NCBI GenBank assembly: GCA_036227345.1 | Contig: CP109468.1 | Location: 1,116,001 to 1,180,000, forward strand | Direction: 5' to 3' | Length of the DNA: 64,000 nucleotides | Source of the DNA: Streptomyces sp. NBC_01463 | GTDB lineage: Bacteria > Actinomycetota > Actinomycetes > Streptomycetales > Streptomycetaceae | Shown: in pieces, positions 50,720 to 59,528 of the stretch | How the letters are laid out: the number at the start of each line of letters is the position of its first letter | Numbering within the stretch: the first letter of the stretch is position 1 | The notes under the pieces: model-generated | Database searches by the model: none | What the model saw: only the letters and a program-made list of their open reading frames with translations | Told to the model about the DNA's origin: nothing | Position numbers and translations under genes: made by a program

Positions 50720-50760
50720 GCCGGTCATTCCATAGAACGCGATTACTGTCCGGAGGCAGG

Positions 50761-51831
50761 GTGCGAACCACCGAAGAGGCGCCGGCTCGGTCCGGTACCG
50801 ATGCTGCGGCCCCGCCCGAAAGGCGTCCGCGCACGGTCCTGGTCATGAGCCCCGGACTGCTGGACGACGTCTTCCCACCCCCGGTCCGGGCCCGCCTGGA
50901 GGAGACGGCCGAGCTCCTCGATCCGTCCGTGATCAGCGAGTTCGACTCCCCCGCCGCCGCGAGGGCGCTGGCCGGCGCGGAGGTACTGCTGACCGGCTGG
51001 GGGTGCCCGAGGGTGGACCCGGCCCTGCTGGCACGGGCGCCGGAGCTGCGGGCCGTGATCCATGCCGCCGGCACGGTGAAGACGTTTCTGTCACCGGCCG
51101 CCTTCGACCGCGGGATCGCCGTCTCCTCGGCGGCCGCGGCCAACGCCGTACCGGTGGCGGAGTTCACCCTGGCCGCGATCATCATGGGCGCGAAACGGGT
51201 GTTCCCGCTGGCGGGCCTCTTCCGCACCCGGCGCACCCACCGCACCGGGGCCGATCTCGACCGGCAGCACTGGCTCGGTACGCACGGGCTGACCGTCGGG
51301 GTGGTGGGCGCGTCCCGGATCGGCCGCCGGGTGATCGAACTGCTGCGGGTCCTGGACGCGGAGGTGCTGCTGTACGACCCGTACGTGAGCGATGCCGAGG
51401 CCGGGCTCCTCGGGGTGACGCGCACGGACCTGGACACCCTCGTGGCCACCAGCGACGTGGTGACCGTCCATGCCCCGGACACCCCCGAGACCCGGGGCAT
51501 CATCGACGCGCGGCGGATCGGGCTGATGCGCCCCGGCACACTGCTCGTCAACACCGCACGCGGCCCCCTCGTGGACACCGAGGCACTGACCGGACACCTG
51601 GTCAGCGGGCGGCTCGACGCGGTCCTGGACGTCACGTCGCCCGAGCCGCTGCCCGCCGGTCATCCGCTGTGGGACCTGCCCAACGTCTTCCTCACCCCGC
51701 ACCTCGCGGGCGCCCAGGGCAACGAGGTGGGCCGGCTCGGGGCGCTCGCGGTCGACGAGCTGGCGCGGTACGCGCGGGGCGAGCCCTTCGCCCATCCGGT
51801 GCACCGGGCCGACCTGGGGAGGATCGCATGA
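50761..51831 (+). CDS. D-isomer-specific 2-hydroxyacid dehydrogenase (locus 2 copy)
   Basis: Start is GTG 50761 behind GGAGG. The 356-residue protein is paralogous to the one at 4794: both share GWGCP near residue 80, the SSAAAANAVPVAE/SSAAAANALPVAE block and the HPLW...TPHLAG ending. The NAD motif is GASRIG (about 183-188), with Ser at the second conserved Gly. Unlike locus 1 it keeps the catalytic Glu (DVTSPEPLP), Arg (NTARGPLVD) and His (TPHLAG). It likely reduces or oxidises a sugar-derived keto acid. A LacI gene follows. Confidence 0.88.
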   Translation: MRTTEEAPARSGTDAAAPPERRPRTVLVMSPGLLDDVFPPPVRARLEETAELLDPSVISEFDSPAAARALAGAEVLLTGWGCPRVDPALLARAPELRAVIHAAGTVKTFLSPAAFDRGIAVSSAAAANAVPVAEFTLAAIIMGAKRVFPLAGLFRTRRTHRTGADLDRQHWLGTHGLTVGVVGASRIGRRVIELLRVLDAEVLLYDPYVSDAEAGLLGVTRTDLDTLVATSDVVTVHAPDTPETRGIIDARRIGLMRPGTLLVNTARGPLVDTEALTGHLVSGRLDAVLDVTSPEPLPAGHPLWDLPNVFLTPHLAGAQGNEVGRLGALAVDELARYARGEPFAHPVHRADLGRIA

Positions 51832-51893
51832 ACGCCGTCCCGCGGCAGGCTCTAGGCTCGGCGTCACACAACAGCCACCAGGGGGTGAGCCGG

Positions 51894-52988
51894 ATGCGCC
51901 GGCAGAGCACGGCCGCGGACGGACAGCGGCGGGCGACGGTCACCGACGTGGCACGGCGCGCAGGCGTCTCGACGGCCACCGTCTCCCGCGTCCTGAACCG
52001 CAACTACCCCGTGGCGGAGGCGACCCGGGACCGCGTCGAGTCGGCCATGCGCGAGCTCGGCTACGTGGTCAACGCCCACGCCCGCGCCCTGGCCGGTGTC
52101 TCCAACCGCACCGTCGGCATCATCGTCAACGAGGTCATCGACCCGTTCTACGCCTACATCGCCCGCGGTGTGGAGCGCGAGGCGGCGCTCGGCGGACGGC
52201 TCTGCCTGGTCTGCTGCACCCAGGGCGACCCGCAGCGCGAACTGGCCTTCATCGACCTGATGCACGAGCGCAGGGCGGACGCGGTGGTGGTGGTCGGCGG
52301 GTCCATCGCCGACCGCGGCTACACGACGGAGCTCGCCCGCCGGGCCCGGGAGCTGGACGCCGGCGGCTCCAAGCTGGTGCTGTGCGGCCGGCCTCCCCTG
52401 GGCGAGGGCGCACCGACGGCGGCGGTCGAGTACGACAACGAGGGCGGCGCCTTCGCCATCACCGACCACCTGCTGATGCAGGGCCACGAGCGGATCCTGT
52501 ACCTCGGCGGGCCGCCCAAGCTCTCCACCACCCGGGAACGGCTCGCCGGCCATCGCCGGGCGCTGGAGCTGCGCGGGCTGCCCGCCGACCCCGAGCTGGT
52601 CAGGCCCGGCGCGTTCAGCCGCGGCTTCGGCTACCGGCAGATGGCGGAACTCCTGCGGGACGGGCCTGAGTTCACCGCCGTCTTCGCGGCCAACGACATG
52701 GTCGCCGCGGGCGCCGCGCAGGCCCTGGAGGAAGCCGGGGTCCAGGTGCCGAAGGACATCTCGCTGGTGGGCTACGACGACATCCCGGTCGCCCAGGAGC
52801 TGCGCCCCCGGCTGACCACGGTCCACATCCCGCTGGAGGAGATGGGTCGGCAGGCGGTGCGTCTTGCCGTCGCGGGCGGCGACGAGGACGACTGGCGGGA
52901 GCCGACCAGCGGCGCGCTGCGGCTCGGCACCCACATCGTGGTACGCGATTCCGTGGCTCCTCGGGCGGGCCGGTCCAGTCGTATGTGA
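51894..52988 (+). CDS. LacI family transcriptional regulator
   Basis: The 364-residue protein has a LacI HTH at about residues 15-60 (VTDVARRAGVSTATVSRVLN, hinge ALAGVSNRTVGII) and a periplasmic-binding-like sugar domain (FAANDMVAAGAAQALEEAG, LVGYDDIPVAQEL). ATG 51894 is chosen because the family starts there and TAGGCT at 51853 may be its own -10 box; ATG 51828, overlapping the dehydrogenase stop codon behind GGGGAGGA, would add 22 residues. It is placed between the two arms of the locus and probably binds the GTAAGCGGTT sites at 50561 and 53066. Confidence 0.87.
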   Translation: MRRQSTAADGQRRATVTDVARRAGVSTATVSRVLNRNYPVAEATRDRVESAMRELGYVVNAHARALAGVSNRTVGIIVNEVIDPFYAYIARGVEREAALGGRLCLVCCTQGDPQRELAFIDLMHERRADAVVVVGGSIADRGYTTELARRARELDAGGSKLVLCGRPPLGEGAPTAAVEYDNEGGAFAITDHLLMQGHERILYLGGPPKLSTTRERLAGHRRALELRGLPADPELVRPGAFSRGFGYRQMAELLRDGPEFTAVFAANDMVAAGAAQALEEAGVQVPKDISLVGYDDIPVAQELRPRLTTVHIPLEEMGRQAVRLAVAGGDEDDWREPTSGALRLGTHIVVRDSVAPRAGRSSRM

Positions 52989-53065
52989 CCGGTTACTTCC
53001 CGCCTGTCCGCAGTTGGCCATAGAAAATCACAGTAACTTCTCGACTTCCCTTGCGGCTCGACAGC

Positions 53066-53075
53066 AACCGCTTAC
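53066..53075 (+). promoter_or_regulatory. LacI-type operator before the M60-PL8-DUF2264 operon
   Basis: AACCGCTTAC, the exact complement of the site in the importer promoter at 50561-50570. TTGCGG upstream (53051-53056) and TACATG (53073-53078) are candidate -35 and -10 elements, which would put the site in the promoter spacer here too. Confidence 0.6.
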
Positions 53076-53146
53076 ATGCTGACGGCACGCCTCACCCCGT
53101 TCCGCACGCTTCCGCCCCTCATTCGTTTCTGCAGGGAGAGTTCCGC

Positions 53147-54508
53147 ATGCGTCAGCCCAGCCACTCCGCCCCGCTTTCCCCCTCGGTCGGCCGCCGCGCC
53201 GTACTCGCCGCAGGCGCCGGGGCGGTGGTCGCACTCGGTGCCACCACCACCTCCGCACGGGCCGCCACCGGCCGCCGCCCCGCCGTCCGCCCCGTCTCGC
53301 TGACCGTCACCGCCCGTCCGGCCGCCGAGGCCGAGCGGCTGCGGCTGGCGCAGGCCCTGCGCGGCTCGGAGTTCCAGCCGACCGGCCTGTACGCCCCCGC
53401 GGGCGCCCCGCTCTCGCTCACCGTCCAGCCGCACGACGGCCTGGTGCCCACGCTCTGGATCGGTGCCTGGGACTACTACGGCGAGATCACCGAGCCGCGC
53501 GGCTACCCGCTCACCGCGGGCGCCAACACCGTGACCGACCCGCACGGCGGCCCGGTCTATCTGACCCTCACCGGAAACGGTGAGCGGGCCGGTGTGCTGT
53601 TCCGTTCCGGCACCGTGCCCATGCCGGTCTTCACCCTGGGCAGCACCACGGAGGCCGCCTACCAGCACCAGCTCGACACCCTGACGGCCTCGCCCTGGGT
53701 GGAGCTCCACGGCCCGCACACGATCATGACGCTGACCCGTGAGGGCGCGCTGCTGTACCGCGGCGAGGACCACGCCGCCCTGATCGGGCTCGTCGAGACG
53801 ATCATCGACTCGCACGCCCGGATCAGCGGGCTCGACGGCTCGAAGCCGGTGCACCGGCGCAAGGCGGGGCCGTACCACTTCACCGAGGTCAGCAAGGTGC
53901 CGACCGGTGTCGGCGCCTACGCCACGCACGGCTACAACGGCTTCCCCCGCGCCTACCTGGACCGGGCCACCACCGTCGAGGGGCTGCGGACGCGCGGCTG
54001 GGGGCTCTACCACGAACTCGGCCACCTGCATCAGCAGATGGCGTACAAGCCGGGCGGCCTCACCGAGGTCACGGTGAACATCTACTCGCTGGCCGCGCAG
54101 CGCACCCTGGACCAGCCGTCCAACCTCCTCACCGTCGACCCGGCGACCGGGCTCACCGCCTTCCAGACGTCCCGGGCGAAGTTCGGCACGGCCGGGCTGA
54201 CGTACGAGAAGTCCTTCGGCGCGTACGAGAAGCTGGTGCCGCTGCGGCAGCTGGAGCTCGCCTTCGGGGACGACTTCTGGCCCCGGCTGCACAAGCTGGT
54301 GCGCGAGGAGAACCCGCAGTCGGACTACACGGAGAACGAGAAGCGGTACCGGGCGCTGGCCACCTACTCCAGCCGCGTCGCCGGCTACGACCTCACGGAG
54401 TTCTTCGTGAACACCTGGGCGTTCCCGGTGAACGCCGTCGGCCGGGCGGAGCTCGCGGCGCTGAACCTGCCTCAGCCGCCCGTCGACCCCAGCACGCTCA
54501 CCGGCTGA
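53147..54508 (+). CDS. Secreted M60 family metallopeptidase (glycoprotein-targeting)
   Basis: ATG 53147 follows AGGGAGAG. The 453-residue product has a twin-arginine-like signal (GRRAVLAAGAGAVVALGATTTSARA). Its gluzincin motif YHELGHLHQQM gives HELGH, followed by EVTVN with the probable third ligand. The N-terminal segment GLYAPAGAPLSLTV is the M60/enhancin-type beta domain. M60 enzymes cleave mucins and other O-glycosylated proteins and need glycans for recognition. Its presence with a PL8 lyase suggests a proteoglycan-like substrate. Confidence 0.87.
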   Translation: MRQPSHSAPLSPSVGRRAVLAAGAGAVVALGATTTSARAATGRRPAVRPVSLTVTARPAAEAERLRLAQALRGSEFQPTGLYAPAGAPLSLTVQPHDGLVPTLWIGAWDYYGEITEPRGYPLTAGANTVTDPHGGPVYLTLTGNGERAGVLFRSGTVPMPVFTLGSTTEAAYQHQLDTLTASPWVELHGPHTIMTLTREGALLYRGEDHAALIGLVETIIDSHARISGLDGSKPVHRRKAGPYHFTEVSKVPTGVGAYATHGYNGFPRAYLDRATTVEGLRTRGWGLYHELGHLHQQMAYKPGGLTEVTVNIYSLAAQRTLDQPSNLLTVDPATGLTAFQTSRAKFGTAGLTYEKSFGAYEKLVPLRQLELAFGDDFWPRLHKLVREENPQSDYTENEKRYRALATYSSRVAGYDLTEFFVNTWAFPVNAVGRAELAALNLPQPPVDPSTLTG

Positions 54509-54530
54509 GGGCCGCGGACGAGGAGTCATC

Positions 54531-56942
54531 ATGCAACTGAGCAGAAGGACCCTTCTCGCCGCGGGCGGTGCCAGCGTCTCCGGGGCGCTGACGGCGGGCG
54601 CGGCGCACGCCGCCGGGCCATCGGCCGCGGCACGGACCGTCGACGACGACTTCGATGGCCTGCTGGCCCGGGCCGAAACCCTCCTCACCGGGGGCGGGTT
54701 CGACCGGTCGGACCCGGACTTCGCGGCCGCCGTCACCGCTCTGGACGATGTGGCGAAGGAGCTGTGGAACACCCTGGACCGCAGCCCCGGACGCACCGCG
54801 CTGTGGGCCGATCTCGCCCCTGTCACCGATCCGGGGAACTTCGGGCAGAGCTACACGCGGCTGCGCTCGCTCGCCACCGCGTGGGCCACCCCCGGCACAT
54901 CCCTCTCCGGCAGCGCGGAGACAGCCGACGCGCTGCTCTCCGCCCTGCGGTTCACGTACGACACCGCCTACCGTCCGGACGCCCGCGAGAGCGGCAACTG
55001 GTGGTTCTGGGAGATCGGTGCGCCCCGTGCGCTGATGGACTGCTGCGTGCTGCTGCGCGAGCGGCTGCCCGCCGCCGATCTCGCGGACTATCTCGCTGTC
55101 GTCGACCGCTTCTGCCCGGACGCGGACCGCCGCACCAACTCCCCCACCCTGTCCGAGACCGGCGCCAACCGCACCGACAAGGCCGTGATCGTCGCGCTGC
55201 GGGGACTGCTCGGCAGGGACCCGGACAAGGTGGCGTCCGCCCGTGACGCGCTCTCCGACGTACGCGACGCAGGGCGCAACAGCCTTTTCCGCTATACGAG
55301 TTCGGGTGACGGGTTCTACGAGGACGGCTCGTTCGTACAGCACGACGTGGTCGCGTACACCGGCTCGTACGGCACAGTGCTGCTCGGCGGCGCCGCGTAT
55401 CTGCTCTCGCTCCTCGCCGGATCACCGTGGGCGGTCGACGACCCGGACGTGTCGGTGATGTACGAGGCCGTGGAGCGGAGCTTCGCCCCGGTGGTCTTCG
55501 ACGGGCTGATGATGGACGCGGTGCGCGGGCGTGCCGTGTCCCGGGAGCGGGCGGGCGACCACCGGGACGGTGCCGCGGCCGTCGCGGCGATCCTGCTCCT
55601 GGCGTCCGGCGCGCCGGCGGACCGGGCGGAGCGCTGGCGGGCACTGGCCAAGGGCTGGCTGACCCGTAACCGCACCACCCCCTTCGCCTCCCTGGCCACG
55701 CTCCCCCAACTCGCCCTGGCGAAGGCAGCCATGAACGACGCGGCCGTCCCTGCCGCACCCCGCACGACCGGCAGCTTCGTCTTCGCCGACATGGACCGCG
55801 TGGTGCACCGCCGCCCCGGCTGGGCCTGCACCCTTTCGCTGTCCTCCGAGCGGATCTCGGCCTACGAGGCGGGCAACGGCGAGAACCTGCACGGCTGGTA
55901 CACCGGCGACGGCATGACGTACCTCTACGAGGGCGACGGCCTCGGCCAGTTCAACGACGGCTTCTGGCCGACCGTGGACCCGTACCGCCTGCCCGGCACC
56001 ACGGTCGACCCCCGTCCGCGCACCGATCTCGGCACGGGCGCCGGCACCTCCACCTACCGCCCGGCGAACGCGGTGGCGGGCGGTGCGGTGCTGGACGGCC
56101 GGTACGGGGCCGCCGCGATGGAGCTCATCGGCGCCCCGGGCAGCAGCCTGCGGGCCAGGAAATCCTGGTTCCTCCTCGACAACGCCGTGGTCGCGCTCGG
56201 GGCGGGCATCTCCGCGAGCGACGGCAGGGCGGTCGAGACGGTGATCGAGAACCGCAGCCTCGGCGCGGCCGGCCGCAACCGTCTGCTGGTGGACGGGGTA
56301 CCGCAGTCCGTGGACCTGGGCCGGGGTGTCCGCGCGTCCCGGGCCGGCTGGGCCCATCTGGACGGCGTCGGCGGCTACGTCTTCCCCGGGGGAACCGCGC
56401 TGCGCACTCTGCGCGAGGAGCGCACCGGCACCTGGCGGGCGATCAATACCGGTGCGGACACCGGCGGTTCCGCCGAACCGGTGACCCGCCGCTATGTCAC
56501 GCTCTGGACGGACCACGGGGTCTCCCCCACCGGCGCGGGGTACGCCTATGTGCTGCTGCCCGGCGCGTCGGCGGCGGCCACCGCGGTCTGGTCGCACTCC
56601 CGTCCGGTCCGGATCGTCGCCAATGACGCCACCGCGCAGGCCGTGGAGGACCGCAGGTCCGGTGTGACGGCGGTGCACTTCTGGGGCGCGGGTTCGGCGG
56701 CCGGGATCACCGCCTCCGGTCCGGCGTCGGTCCTCGTGCGGCGGCAGGGCGGGCGGGTGTCGGTCGCGGTCGCCGATCCGGGCCGGACCGGGAGCGTCGT
56801 CTCGGTCGGACTCCCCTTCCGGGTCCGGTCGGTGCACCGGGCCGATGACACCGTGACCCTCACCCCGGGTCGCCGGCCCGTCCTCACCGTCGCCGTCGGC
56901 GGCTCCCGCGGCCACACGCACCACGCCGAACTCGTCCCGTAA
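54531..56942 (+). CDS. Secreted polysaccharide lyase family 8 (hyaluronate/chondroitin/xanthan lyase type)
   Basis: The 803-residue protein has a signal peptide (SRRTLLAAGGASVSGALTAGAAHA), an alpha/alpha-toroid up to about residue 400 and C-terminal beta-sandwich domains, as in PL8. Likely catalytic residues are Asn213 (TGANRTDK), His271 (FVQHDVVAY) and Tyr280 (TGSYG), with Arg/Glu support in the ENLHGWYTGDGM region. PL8 enzymes beta-eliminate uronate-containing polymers, yielding 4,5-unsaturated ends. Which polymer it prefers cannot be told; hyaluronate is a good first guess since the M60 gene is 23 bases upstream. Confidence 0.87.
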   Translation: MQLSRRTLLAAGGASVSGALTAGAAHAAGPSAAARTVDDDFDGLLARAETLLTGGGFDRSDPDFAAAVTALDDVAKELWNTLDRSPGRTALWADLAPVTDPGNFGQSYTRLRSLATAWATPGTSLSGSAETADALLSALRFTYDTAYRPDARESGNWWFWEIGAPRALMDCCVLLRERLPAADLADYLAVVDRFCPDADRRTNSPTLSETGANRTDKAVIVALRGLLGRDPDKVASARDALSDVRDAGRNSLFRYTSSGDGFYEDGSFVQHDVVAYTGSYGTVLLGGAAYLLSLLAGSPWAVDDPDVSVMYEAVERSFAPVVFDGLMMDAVRGRAVSRERAGDHRDGAAAVAAILLLASGAPADRAERWRALAKGWLTRNRTTPFASLATLPQLALAKAAMNDAAVPAAPRTTGSFVFADMDRVVHRRPGWACTLSLSSERISAYEAGNGENLHGWYTGDGMTYLYEGDGLGQFNDGFWPTVDPYRLPGTTVDPRPRTDLGTGAGTSTYRPANAVAGGAVLDGRYGAAAMELIGAPGSSLRARKSWFLLDNAVVALGAGISASDGRAVETVIENRSLGAAGRNRLLVDGVPQSVDLGRGVRASRAGWAHLDGVGGYVFPGGTALRTLREERTGTWRAINTGADTGGSAEPVTRRYVTLWTDHGVSPTGAGYAYVLLPGASAAATAVWSHSRPVRIVANDATAQAVEDRRSGVTAVHFWGAGSAAGITASGPASVLVRRQGGRVSVAVADPGRTGSVVSVGLPFRVRSVHRADDTVTLTPGRRPVLTVAVGGSRGHTHHAELVP

Positions 56943-56978
56943 CCACCCCGCATACCGATCTCCAGGAGCAGCACCACC

Positions 56979-58916
56979 ATGTCCGTCGCCCCGCATCTGC
57001 ACCTGCCGCCGACCGACCGGGTCCTGTCGTCACGCACCGGCTGGACCCGGGCGCACTGGGAGGCGACCGCCGACCGGATGCTGGACGCGCTGACGCCGTA
57101 CGCGACCCCCGGGTTCGCGCAGTACCGGCTGCCGGGGCGCGGCAGCTGGTCGGGTGTCGTCTCCGACGGTCTGGAGGGGTTCGCCCGGTCGTTCCTGCTC
57201 GCCGCCTGCCGCATCGCGGGCGCGGGCGGGGCGGTCGACCCCGCCCTGACCGAGCGGTACGCCGCCGGGCTCGCGGCCGGGACCGACCCGTCGAGCGGGG
57301 AGGCGTGGCCGCGGCTGACGGACTGTTCCCAGCAGATGGTGGAGGCGGCGTCGGTCGCGGTCGCGCTGCACGAGACCCGGCCGTGGATCTGGGACCGGCT
57401 GGACGCCGGGGTGCAGGAGCGGGTCGTCGACTGGTTCTCCGGTTTCGTCGGCGGCCGCACCTGGGACAACAACTGGCGGCTCTTCCAGGTGGTGTCCGAG
57501 CAGTTCCTCGCCTCGGTCGGCGCTCCGTACCGTGCGTCCGACATCGAGGAGGGGCTGGACAGGATCGAGGACTGGTACGTCGGTGACGGCTGGTACACCG
57601 ACGGGGACGGCCGCAACTTCGACTACTACATCGGCTGGGCCATGCACCTGTACCCGCTGCTGTGGGCGCGGATCGCCGGTCCCGGCGGCGACGGCGGCCG
57701 GGCCGCGGCCTACCGGCAGCGCCTCGGCCGGTTCCTGGAGGACTATCCGTACTTCTTCGGGGCCGACGGCTCCCCGGTCCACCAGGGCCGTTCCCTCTCC
57801 TACCGGTTCGCCGCGCTGGCCCCGGTCTGGATGGGCGCCCTGGCCGGCTGCACCCCGCTCGCCCCCGGCCTGACCCGCCGGCTCGCCTCGGGCACGCTGC
57901 GGCACTTCGTGGAGCGCGGGGTGCCGGACGAGCGGGGGCTGCTGCCCCTCGGCTGGTACGACACCTTCCTGCCGTCCACCCAGCCCTACTCAGGTCCGGC
58001 GTCACCGTACTGGGCGAGCAAGGGCTTCCTCGGGCTGCTGCTCCCCGCCGACCACGAGGTGTGGACCGCGCGGGAACTCCCGCTGCCCGTCGAGGAGTCG
58101 GACACCTACACCGCCCTCCCCGCGCCCGGCTGGCTGCTGCACGGCACCCGGCACGACGGCATCGTCCGGCTGGTCAACCACGGCAGCGACCACAACCCGC
58201 CTGCGCCCGGCGCGGCGGACATCGAGGCCGGCACCGATCCGGACCTGGGCGCGGGCGAGGACGATCCGCACTACGCGAAGCTCGCGTACACGACGGCCAC
58301 GGCACCGGAGTCCGCCCCGCACGCCCTGGCCAGGACCATCGACGGGCACCTGGCGCTGCTCGCCCCGGACGGCACCCCGTCCCGGCGCCGCCGGATCCAT
58401 CCGCTGCGCTGCGAGGACCGCGTCGCCGCCTCCTGGTCGGCCGCGCGGCTGCCCGGTGACGACCGTGCGTACCGGATCGCGACGACGAGTGTGCTGCACG
58501 GCCCTTGGGAGGTGCGGGTGCACCGGGTCGAGGCGCCCGAGGGTGCGGTGGTCCGGGAGGGCGGCCACGCGGTCGCGCACACGGAGAGCCCGTTCGCCTC
58601 GTCCGGACCCGACTGGGCGCTCGCGCGCACGGCCGAGGGGCTGACGAGCGCGGTGGTCGCGCTGTACGGATGGGACGGGGGCCCGGACGGGGCCGCCGTG
58701 GCGCGTGACGTCGAGTCCAACGCGTACGGTCCGCACTCGGCGATCCCGTATCTGCGCAGCGCTCCCCGGCCGGGCGGCCGCAGCGTGCATGTCTCGCTCG
58801 TCGTGCTCTCCCGCGACCGGGTCCGTCCCGAGGCGTTGCGCACGGCCGTGCGGGTGCGGGTGGACGGCGACGCGGTGGTGCTCACCTTCCTGGACGGGCG
58901 GACGGTCGAGGCCTGA
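56979..58916 (+). CDS. DUF2264 domain protein (locus 2 copy)
   Basis: ATG 56979 follows AGGAGCA. The 645-residue cytoplasmic protein is a full-length paralogue of the one at 5831: SDGLEGFAR (about 56), GWYTDGDGRNFDYY (about 203) and QPYSGPASPYWASK (about 333) are all kept. It is co-transcribed with M60 and PL8 genes, 37 bases after the lyase. With the lyase releasing unsaturated oligosaccharides outside and the importer taking them in, DUF2264 is placed to act on them inside the cell. This function is inferred only from context. Confidence 0.87.
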   Translation: MSVAPHLHLPPTDRVLSSRTGWTRAHWEATADRMLDALTPYATPGFAQYRLPGRGSWSGVVSDGLEGFARSFLLAACRIAGAGGAVDPALTERYAAGLAAGTDPSSGEAWPRLTDCSQQMVEAASVAVALHETRPWIWDRLDAGVQERVVDWFSGFVGGRTWDNNWRLFQVVSEQFLASVGAPYRASDIEEGLDRIEDWYVGDGWYTDGDGRNFDYYIGWAMHLYPLLWARIAGPGGDGGRAAAYRQRLGRFLEDYPYFFGADGSPVHQGRSLSYRFAALAPVWMGALAGCTPLAPGLTRRLASGTLRHFVERGVPDERGLLPLGWYDTFLPSTQPYSGPASPYWASKGFLGLLLPADHEVWTARELPLPVEESDTYTALPAPGWLLHGTRHDGIVRLVNHGSDHNPPAPGAADIEAGTDPDLGAGEDDPHYAKLAYTTATAPESAPHALARTIDGHLALLAPDGTPSRRRRIHPLRCEDRVAASWSAARLPGDDRAYRIATTSVLHGPWEVRVHRVEAPEGAVVREGGHAVAHTESPFASSGPDWALARTAEGLTSAVVALYGWDGGPDGAAVARDVESNAYGPHSAIPYLRSAPRPGGRSVHVSLVVLSRDRVRPEALRTAVRVRVDGDAVVLTFLDGRTVEA

Positions 58917-58937
58917 AGGCGGGCTCGGGGGGCGGGT

Positions 58938-59528
58938 TCAGAGTCCGAGGATGTTGTCCTCCCGCCGGTGGATGTGCCCGACGAGCTCCTGCGCCAGGGA
59001 CTTGATGGTGTCGAGCCCCGCCCGCCCCCACGGGCGGGGCACGATGTCCACGGCGCAGACGGCGCCCAGGGCGATGCCCGTGCGGTCGATGAGTGGCGCC
59101 CCGAGGTAGGAGCGGATGCCTATGTCGTCGACGACCGGGTTCCCGGCGAAGCGGGGATAGTCGCAGACGTCCTCCAGGACCAGCGCCTTGCGCCGGACGA
59201 CGACGTGCGGGCAGTAGCCGTGGTCGAGCGCCACATACCGCCCGCCCCGGCCGCTGCCCGCCGCCGCGGCCCCCAGGTCGGAACCCTTGCGGGTGCCCGC
59301 CGGGGTGTGCAGCCCGGCGTAGAACTGGCGGTTCCCGTCGATGAAGTTGACCATCGAGAAGGGCACCTCGGTCACTTCGGCCACCCGGTCGGCGAAGGCG
59401 TCGAAGTTGTCGAACGAGGCGTCGGGCCGCTCCCCCAGGCCGAGGCTGCGCAGCCGCTGGGTGCGGACCCGGGCGTCGCTGTCGACGGGGGTCAGCAGCA
59501 GCCGCCCGAGGGTGTGCGAGGTCGTCAC
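58938..59528 (-). CDS. GAF-domain protein of the conservon
   Basis: Start is GTG 59528, overlapping the cvnD stop codon (GTGA). The 196-residue product is a single GAF domain (VPFSMVNFIDGNRQFYAG, LDHGYCPHVVVRRKALVLEDV, SYLGAPLIDRTGIALGAVCAVD). It is the fifth and last gene of the conservon; GAF proteins bind small molecules or report redox state. In some conservons the fifth gene encodes a cytochrome P450 instead. Confidence 0.85.
   Translation of the reverse strand: MTTSHTLGRLLLTPVDSDARVRTQRLRSLGLGERPDASFDNFDAFADRVAEVTEVPFSMVNFIDGNRQFYAGLHTPAGTRKGSDLGAAAAGSGRGGRYVALDHGYCPHVVVRRKALVLEDVCDYPRFAGNPVVDDIGIRSYLGAPLIDRTGIALGAVCAVDIVPRPWGRAGLDTIKSLAQELVGHIHRREDNILGL

Noticed and set aside
49375..51831. 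An 818-codon frame ending with the locus 2 dehydrogenase
   Set aside because: The first 460 codons are antisense to the LplB/LplC permeases and the intergenic promoters. The dehydrogenase begins at GTG 50761 after GGAGG.
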